Positions 57,300 to 64,000 of a stretch of 64,000 bases of DNA are shown piece after piece. Position 1 is the stretch's first letter, and the number at the start of each line of letters is the position of its first letter. Under the pieces are notes generated by a model. The model was not told the DNA's origin. It made no database searches and was given only the letters and a program-made list of their open reading frames with translations. Made by a program: the position numbers and the translations under genes. This stretch comes from Epiperipatus broadwayi (lineage: Eukaryota > Onychophora > Udeonychophora > Euonychophora > Peripatidae): contig JAQFVV010012477.1 of the NCBI GenBank assembly GCA_028023455.1, forward strand, positions 1,735,501-1,799,500. The letters run 5' to 3'.

Positions 57300-57660
57300 A
57301 AATGAATCATTATCTTTAACACATCATTGCGACTACTAAAAGTTAGGCAGACGGTGATCAAATTAAAGAGCAGGGTAACAGTACTAGCATACAATAACAA
57401 AATAAGGCCTCATGGCAGTCGTGGATATTTTATCATTTTAAAAGAATATTTTGAAATGAACTTAGGTTGGATATGTCTGCCCATTCTGGAGGAGCGATAT
57501 CAAAGGAGAGGCTGGGTTTAAGAGCCCAGATCTAGAAATGCTATCATTCGCAGCACATAAACCTCATAAACTTTATGTTCCACAGGGAGTAGTGTCTCTT
57601 ATTACGAATGATTTTGAAAAGTAGGATGGGAGCTTTAGACGTTCCCAATGACTAAACAAT
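57300..57660. other. GC-richer unassigned block
   Basis: Contains a palindromic gggtttaagagccc and a 64-codon plus frame (57,327-57,521) without recognisable motifs. It stands out from its surroundings in composition and could be a fragment of an old element. Confidence 0.3.
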
Positions 57661-58399
57661 CGAGAAATGGAGAAGATAAAATATCAGAATAAAGGAAAAT
57701 GTATGCCAGTAACATTATTGGACATGAATATAATTTTACAACATAATTTCCATATAATATTCTTTTAAAACTTGGAAATTGTCTAACCTCTTGTGCAATA
57801 ATCTGTTTTCAATCCTGAGTCATTTAACAAATAGTAATTAATAATAACTTTTATTTTTATTATTAAGCTAATAAAATTTACATTTAAGTTCGATTCCCAT
57901 ATATGTATTAATTAAAGAATTAGCCCACCGGGCAATGGTAAGAAAAGGTAGAATTTTATATTATATTAAGTGTCGCGATCTTTTATAATGGCAACTAACA
58001 ACAAAGTAAAATAAGCATCCACACTAAAATACTTTTAGATATACAACCAACCTAGCAAACGATTTCTATTTTAAATAAACAAATGAATATAATTTTACTA
58101 ATGAATTTAATTAAAGTTGTGAGGTTGACTGACCGACATATTAGAGAAAATAATATATATATATATATTAAACAAAATAAGTTGTATATATTTAATTGAG
58201 CCGCATAAAGTTATATAAACATAAATTAAGCATGAAAGCAACATAAGTATTAATAAGTGATTATAGACAGAGAGTTTACGAGCAAAAACTAGCAAAACAT
58301 CATAAATGGATCTATGATTTAATTTAGCTACAAATTATAAGTCACCCGTGAATGTTCATATTAACCAAAAGACTGTTTTTTATGAGGCTCCTCGTAGAC

Positions 58400-59109
58400 A
58401 TCTGACGTCACTCTAACTCTGCCAGTTCTTATGCTAAAAAATTCGTTTGATAGGTTTTGAATAGGTTTTTAAAAGTTCTGTAAGATGGTGCCCTCTTCCG
58501 ACTTATTTTACAAGTAAAAAATAAAAAAAACACATTTAAACCTAAACAAAGAAACAACATCGGTTGTAATTGGTTGTTAGTGAGATCTCAGCCGAAAAAG
58601 ACATTCTGATTGGCTGGAAAGAACAAAGAAACCGCCTGATCAAAGAAAATAAAGAAAAACGCTGAGATTTTCATTTCGAATGCAATTCTAAGTATTAAAA
58701 AAATATAATTTCAGAAATTAAACTAGTTTTTTAAAAAAAAAACTAAAAAAACAAAATTATTTTCGAAAAATATTGAAGATTTTAGTAAAAATATTAAAGA
58801 AATATTTAAAAGAAATATTTACTTTTCTATAACGTAAAAGTCGACCTTTTTGTTTATATTATAGCTTTTATGTTGCCGAAATTGAATATTTTAGAATAAA
58901 TAAATAGCAATTTATTTTTGAAAGAACTTTCGTTCTCTTCATAACCTGAAAAATTAGTAATATACTTTTTATAAACGTATCTGAGTTGAATTTAATATTA
59001 TAGGCGAATATGTTTTAACAATAGGCTTTGTCTTCAGTTTGTGAGTTGGCCAATTAAAAGATTTGATTTTTACCTCATACAACCAATAATATAATTAGCG
59101 GTTAAAAGG
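58400..59109 (+). mobile_element. piggyBac-like MITE, copy 3
   Basis: Nearly identical to copy 1 over its right half (aacgtaaaagtcga... to gcggttaaaagg), ending at ttaa 59,110-59,113. The left end is blurred; a ttaacc at about 58,362 may be the original edge. High similarity of copies 1 and 3 suggests they moved more recently than copy 2. Confidence 0.78.
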
Positions 59110-59113
59110 TTAA

Positions 59114-59675
59114 GGCAGCTCTAAATTATATGATTTTACCTAAGATATCAGCATAGCAGCAGGCAGGCAGGTTGGCAATTCTACATCATCTCATATATCC
59201 GATCAGATGGAACATGGCAGTTGCAGGCAGGCAGTTCTTTGAGAGAAGAAGAAAATGGTGAAAAGATTCCTCTACTCACGCTTCATCACGCAGAACTTGT
59301 GTTGGCTTCTTAAAAGTAATTAAACTCAACTGATTAAAAACTCCTCTGAACTCAAGTAAAAACTGAAAGTCACTAAAACTGACTTCATTTGTTCTATCGC
59401 TCCTTTTATAACATTTTAATACCGCCCAGAATGCAATTTCATATACTAACCCTATCTATGTAATCCCTTTAAAAACAACATTTAATTAGCAAAATATTTT
59501 CAACAGATAAGGCTTGAAATACCATTTTAGCTGTTTTGAAAGATTTGAAAACAACTGATAAATGGTTTGTTTTCGATCTTAATTGCGATTGACAATTTTA
59601 ATTAAAGACAACAAGCTGAATTTAAACAAAGATTATTTTAGCATTTTGAGCCTCCCCCATTCTTCTTTGCTGTCA
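59114..59675 (-). promoter_or_regulatory. Possible solo LTR / promoter repeat abutting a MITE
   Basis: In minus orientation the block starts tgtgacagcaaagaag, has a ttataaaaggagc TATA-like box near 59,405 and GC-richer sequence with gcctgcctgc repeats. It ends exactly where the piggyBac-like MITE TTAA begins. The base after its tgt start is also followed by ttaa on the plus strand, so ttaa flanks both sides. LTR-like by composition and TATA box; the end does not read CA. Confidence 0.4.
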
Positions 59676-60525
59676 CATTAAATACACACATATATAAAAA
59701 TAATCACAAATATATAAGCAAATGTATTTTCCAGTAATAAACATAGCAATAAAATTATTGCTTTAGTCATAATATATATATATATATATACGCATCACTC
59801 AAACTACTTTTTTATTTTACTAAATAAAAATTAATTTTACTAATCTTTCTAATGATTTGGCATACAGTGGGTGAGTGAATGGCATATATTTATAGCAAGG
59901 TCTGAATTGAGGAACCCTAGGAGGTTGGTATAGGTGGTGAAACATGAAGCATAGATGATGATTAGACATCGATTGCTTCAATAAGACTGGTTATGAATCA
60001 TGATTAACTGTCAAAGATGATACTGGGATAGAATCTTTTGTAGATATTCTAAAAATTATAAACCAATTTTAAGATTTTAAAATAGAATTTGAAAGATTTA
60101 TCAGAAATTATTACTTACACTTTAAAAATAAATTTAAATTAAAAATAATTTTGATGACTTTCTAAAGGATGTTTTATTCCATATCATTAAATAATGTAGT
60201 GTATTCTTTGTTTTATTTAATAACTCATTTTTTCAATATTTGCAAAGTTCAAATACAATATTTTTAGAATGTTTATCATTTCTAAAATTAAATTAAACTA
60301 AATAAAATCCAATTTATTGACTTTTATTATATATTTTTTTTTACACAAATAAAAAGTTGGGCATCGACAAAAACTGTCACCAGAAGTAGCAAGAGAAAAT
60401 GTTGATGTATTAGAAAGTTTTTAATAAATAAGCAATAATTGACTGATTTTATCACATGAAGCACTTTTAATAATGTTCATCATGTTAATACAAACTGCAC
60501 ATTTTTTTACAATTTTAAATTAGTT
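59676..60525. other. AT-rich sequence without recognised gene
   Basis: A (ta)n tract at about 59,772-59,790; nothing else recognised. Confidence 0.6.
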
Positions 60526-60533
60526 TCATATAC

Positions 60534-61066
60534 CAGTGGTCTTCAACTCTTGGTCCATGGACTAGTGCCGGGCCGCAAAAGTTTTCTGCTGGGCCGCAGG
60601 AAAGTTTGTAATAACAAAATAATAAGAGTTTAAACTTTTAATTAATATAAACAATTTTTATTTATTTTTTCATCTCATTTTTACCCAATTAAAAAAAAGA
60701 AACAGAACGACAATAAAATCTAATCAATCATACGTAAATTAATTTGTTTTTTAGTTATCACAGATGTTTATGAGGGGGGTAGAATTAAATTTATTATTAC
60801 TTTTCTAAAAAAATTCAAAATTAAAAAAAAAAGTTTTTTATTATACAAACTCCATATATATATAATTTCATCTTGCATATTTAACATTGTTGTTTTGATC
60901 AGTTATAACAATTATGCTCATCTAAAGATAAGTAGTTTACATCTTTAAGAAAATTTATCTATAGACATATGCTGGTCCGCAAAACCTTATTCTTATTTTT
61001 GCCAGGCTGTGAAACCTTATCCTTATTTTTATCGGTCTGCAGGTGTGAAAAGGTTGAAGACCACTG
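60534..61066. mobile_element. hAT-like non-autonomous DNA transposon
   Basis: The left end cagtggtcttcaac and right end gttgaagaccactg are perfect 14-bp inverted repeats of the hAT type (CAGTGGTTCTCAACC-like). They are followed inward by a gccgggccgc/ggtctgcagg segment also typical of hAT MITEs. Flanks tcatatac (60,526-60,533) and ctatatac (61,067-61,074) agree at six of eight positions, consistent with an aged 8-bp TSD. The 533-bp body is AT-rich with no coding frame. Confidence 0.88.
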
Positions 61067-61391
61067 CTATATACTATTACAATGAAGTTGCAATGTATCA
61101 TGTTTCAATATAAACTAGTTCACTTAGGTGCTATCTTAAAATATAAATAAACAAATACATGATTAAAGTGTGTAAATTTATTACATTTTATGATAAGGCA
61201 TTTTTTATTTCAGAGTGTCATTTGTATTCATATACATTAATTCTGTTTTTTCAACTTATGTTGAAAACATATACACTTTGTTTTCTTCTACTAAATGTCA
61301 AATAGCATACAATATTTCATATGATAAAAACCATTCTAAGCACAAACATAGAAATTTTGCCATATTAAAAAATTGTAAATTATTATCTGTC

Positions 61392-62290
61392 TTAACCCTC
61401 TTGTACTATGCTAGCATTCTGACAAATTTCTTTGTTCTCATTTGCTTTAAGCTATCAACTTTTACTTTAATATTAAAGTTATTATTATTTATTAGAATAT
61501 AATAAATTTGACTCCATTTGATAAATACTTTTGTTTAGAAATTAAATAAACTTTAAAAATTTACCTTTGATTTTCAGAATTATTTTAAAAATTAAATTTT
61601 AATCAAAACAAAATGCTATTTCATTATTCAAATTACAGGTGGAGACAATTCAATTTGCAAAATGAATGAAATCTTCTTCAATTGATGTTTGTCTAAAAAT
61701 CAGAACAAATTATTTTTAATGTTTAGTGAATCTACCAATTTATGCTTTAAAAATTAAAGCTTTGTTTGTAATTTTTACGATATTGCTAAATATTATACCA
61801 GACTTTTGAGTGATGACATTTCTAGACAGTTGTAATTCCTGCAGCCATAATCTCTATGGTAACAATCTTCAGAAGAATATATATTTTTATATTTAAAAAT
61901 AAAACATTTCTGTAAAAAATAAATATGTAATAATATATATTTTTGATTTCTAATCATTATTACCCAATTACTGTACAAAAATGATCGTAAACTTTCCAAT
62001 AAATTCAGTTTTTAGACATCATAATATTTTCTCAAAGTAATTTCACAAAGTTTGAAATTGTCAAATACATAATAGGCACCCATCATAGGAAACTTTGATG
62101 ACCCACTTGTTCAATTATCTTGACATCTTTTGAATGTTTTTCAAATTGAAATTTTAAATATATATATATATACATAAATTTTAAATTTGTAAAAAAAAGG
62201 TTCACAAAATTTCTCAATAGAGTGAAAAACGCACATACAATTTCTTGACTTTCAACCTGAGAAAGTTTTATAATTAAAAATGCAATAGTT
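61392..62290 (+). repeat. Long dispersed repeat, copy 2 (partner at 27.0 kb)
   Basis: Same orientation and start (ttaaccct) as 27,027-27,870. Blocks up to 20 bp identical alternate with short indels, so divergence is moderate. The two copies are about 34 kb apart. Non-coding in both. Confidence 0.7.
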
Positions 62291-64000
62291 AAGGAAATGA
62301 TGAATTAAAAGGTTGTATGAAAAGTTTGTGTAAGAATCTGAAATGGGTAACTACAAATAAAAATGAATGATTGTAGACATCCTAGAAGTGATACAGAGTT
62401 TTAAAAAAAAGTGGAGACATCATATTTTCAGATAATGGGAAAATGTTATGTCTTCTTAAGAAAAGAAAATATTATTGAAAAAATATTAATCAGAAGCATA
62501 TTTTACTGCAGTGATATTGAAATGGAAAATATAAACAGTTTGAGAAAGTTGAAAACTGACATGTTACTACCAGTCAATTTAAACACAAATAAAGATACAT
62601 TAGAGTATTTTTTTTTATAAGTTTATATTTTGAATGAACACGAATAAGTAAACATATGGTGTTCATGAACACACAGTTCTTTATTGATGTATAGTGAAAG
62701 GTGTTGTACTTAAATTGTTTTTTATAATTAAAGCTTCTCAACAAATATGATCTACATACTATGAACACAAAAGAAATTTGCTACAGAATATATTTTTAAA
62801 TGTTGATTAATTTTTTTAAAGAATATATAATTATTTATTTATTGCATACTAATATTATGTATATAGAGTCATTCATACATATGCAAGCTCACTCATACAC
62901 ACGTGCATATTTATATATATTAATTTGAAAATTTTCACCATTAAACATCACATAATCATTATTTTATGCACTATGTGTCACTGTTGTGTGGAAAATTATG
63001 TTACTGTTTGACAATTTTTAGAGTCAAATTTGTGATTATTAATCTTTATTTCATTTTATTATTTAATACACGTTAGCATATATATAAATGTGTGTGTGTG
63101 TATGTTTAAAATTTATTCTACATCACAAATATTATTATCATTATTATTTTTATTACATTTAAACAATTATCACCTAATATATGTAGATATTTTAATGAAA
63201 TAAACATGTGATGGGCTGTTATTTAATAGTCCCACAGATTTGGATGGCAAATTGTAATGTAACAAAAATGTGAAAAGCCAATATCTCAAATCACCCATGA
63301 ATTGAGGCACTAAATTGTTTTTTTTTTTTTTTTGCTTTATTTATTAGTATAAACATCACAATACTGTCTTACAATGTACATTTGATATATTCACATGTAT
63401 TACTTTGTCAATATCATACTTAGTTACTTTCCATTTAGAGTATATATAAATAATAAAAAAATTTTTTGTCTTTTTAAGTACTAAGGAAATCATGGTGGTA
63501 CAATAATACTGGTAGTCCTTTTGGGAAATTTGTCATTTCCTCCTTTTATGCAAATACAATAAAGTGTGCTATTTATTTAAATTAATTATTTGACTTATTG
63601 TGATTATTTAATTATAAGAGGGTTGATATGCATAGAAATTAAACCAATCTTATGAAATTTTATTATGAGCTATATTCAGAATGAATGTTCTTCTTGTGAT
63701 GTGCTTTTAAATGAAGTCTTATTTTGTAATATTCCAAAATAAACATTTGTAACCTGAGATAGCAAATTTAAAAGATCATTTTACATTTCCTTTTCTACCT
63801 CATACATACTGTTTTTTCATTGTTGATATTTTATTGAATAGATCCTATATTTGACTTGACACAAAACTGAAAATTAAATTTATCATTATTAAAGTATATT
63901 ATATTGTTTAATCAAAAGTGGGGGGAAAGGTGGAAAATCATATTAAATGTCATCTTAAAATAAATCCTATGATAATCATGAATAATTAAACTTTTTTTAA
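62291..64000. other. AT-rich interval without recognised gene
   Basis: A (gt)n-like tract near 63,090 and a T18-type run at 63,317-63,334 are the only structures. A block at 62,940-62,970 (ttaaacatcacataatcat) weakly resembles one end of hammerhead family 1. Confidence 0.5.

Noticed and set aside
57327-57521. 64-codon open frame as a gene
   Set aside because: No motif, no partner exon and no repeated copy; the local G+C alone makes frames longer.
62940-62990. Fourth copy of hammerhead family 1
   Set aside because: Only about 30 bp resembles one end of the family; too short and AT-rich to claim.

Overview
This is a very AT-rich (about a quarter G+C by eye) metazoan genomic window with no recognisable intact host gene. 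It carries long (TA)n, (CTAT)n, (AAT)n and homopolymer tracts. Nearly all readable coding sequence comes from mobile elements of kinds common in invertebrates: RTE-clade LINEs, Penelope-like elements (PLEs), a Tx1/L1-type LINE, LTR retrotransposon relics, a Merlin/ISXO2-type transposon, piggyBac-like and hAT-like non-autonomous elements, and a tiny tRNA-like SINE. I infer an invertebrate animal; the species cannot be named from sequence alone.

Layout. 1-3.74 kb: Merlin-like transposon with long inverted repeats and a broken transposase, followed by poly-G-containing tandem repeats to 4.9 kb. 5.26-5.84 kb: first copy of a small hammerhead-bearing repeat (family 1). 13.1 kb: 106-bp SINE. 13.4-15.1 kb: RTE LINE. 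17.2-19.4 kb: LTR-retrotransposon gag/protease relic. 21.2 and 26.2 kb: fragments of hammerhead family 2. 23.5-25.5 kb: very old RTE copy with later insertions. 28.1-30.0 kb: PLE relic on the minus strand. 31.75-32.39 kb: hammerhead family 2 copy with perfect target-site duplication (TSD). 33.76-34.34 kb: hammerhead family 1 copy with TSD. 38.2-39.1 kb: hammerhead family 3. 39.69-41.24 kb: young 5'-truncated Tx1/L1-type LINE with an open frame. 42.6, 49.4 and 58.4 kb: three copies of a piggyBac-like MITE. 44.3-47.6 kb: second PLE relic split by an RTE LINE. 52.1-53.1 kb: internally deleted LTR element. 60.5 kb: hAT-like MITE. 27.0 and 61.4 kb: a long dispersed repeat in two direct copies.

The most interesting content is three sequence-unrelated families of small non-autonomous retroelements (monomers of about 425-459 bp). 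Each contains a type I hammerhead ribozyme motif and shares one architecture: a partial second monomer in direct orientation, a 5' inverted piece, and, in two of the three, 14-15 bp target-site duplications. The best ribozyme candidates are at 33,916-33,974 (minus), 38,947-38,990 (plus) and 31,893-31,936 (minus). Hammerheads in PLEs and in small metazoan retrozymes are established; that these families belong there, and that a PLE reverse transcriptase moved them, is inference supported by two PLE relics in the same window.
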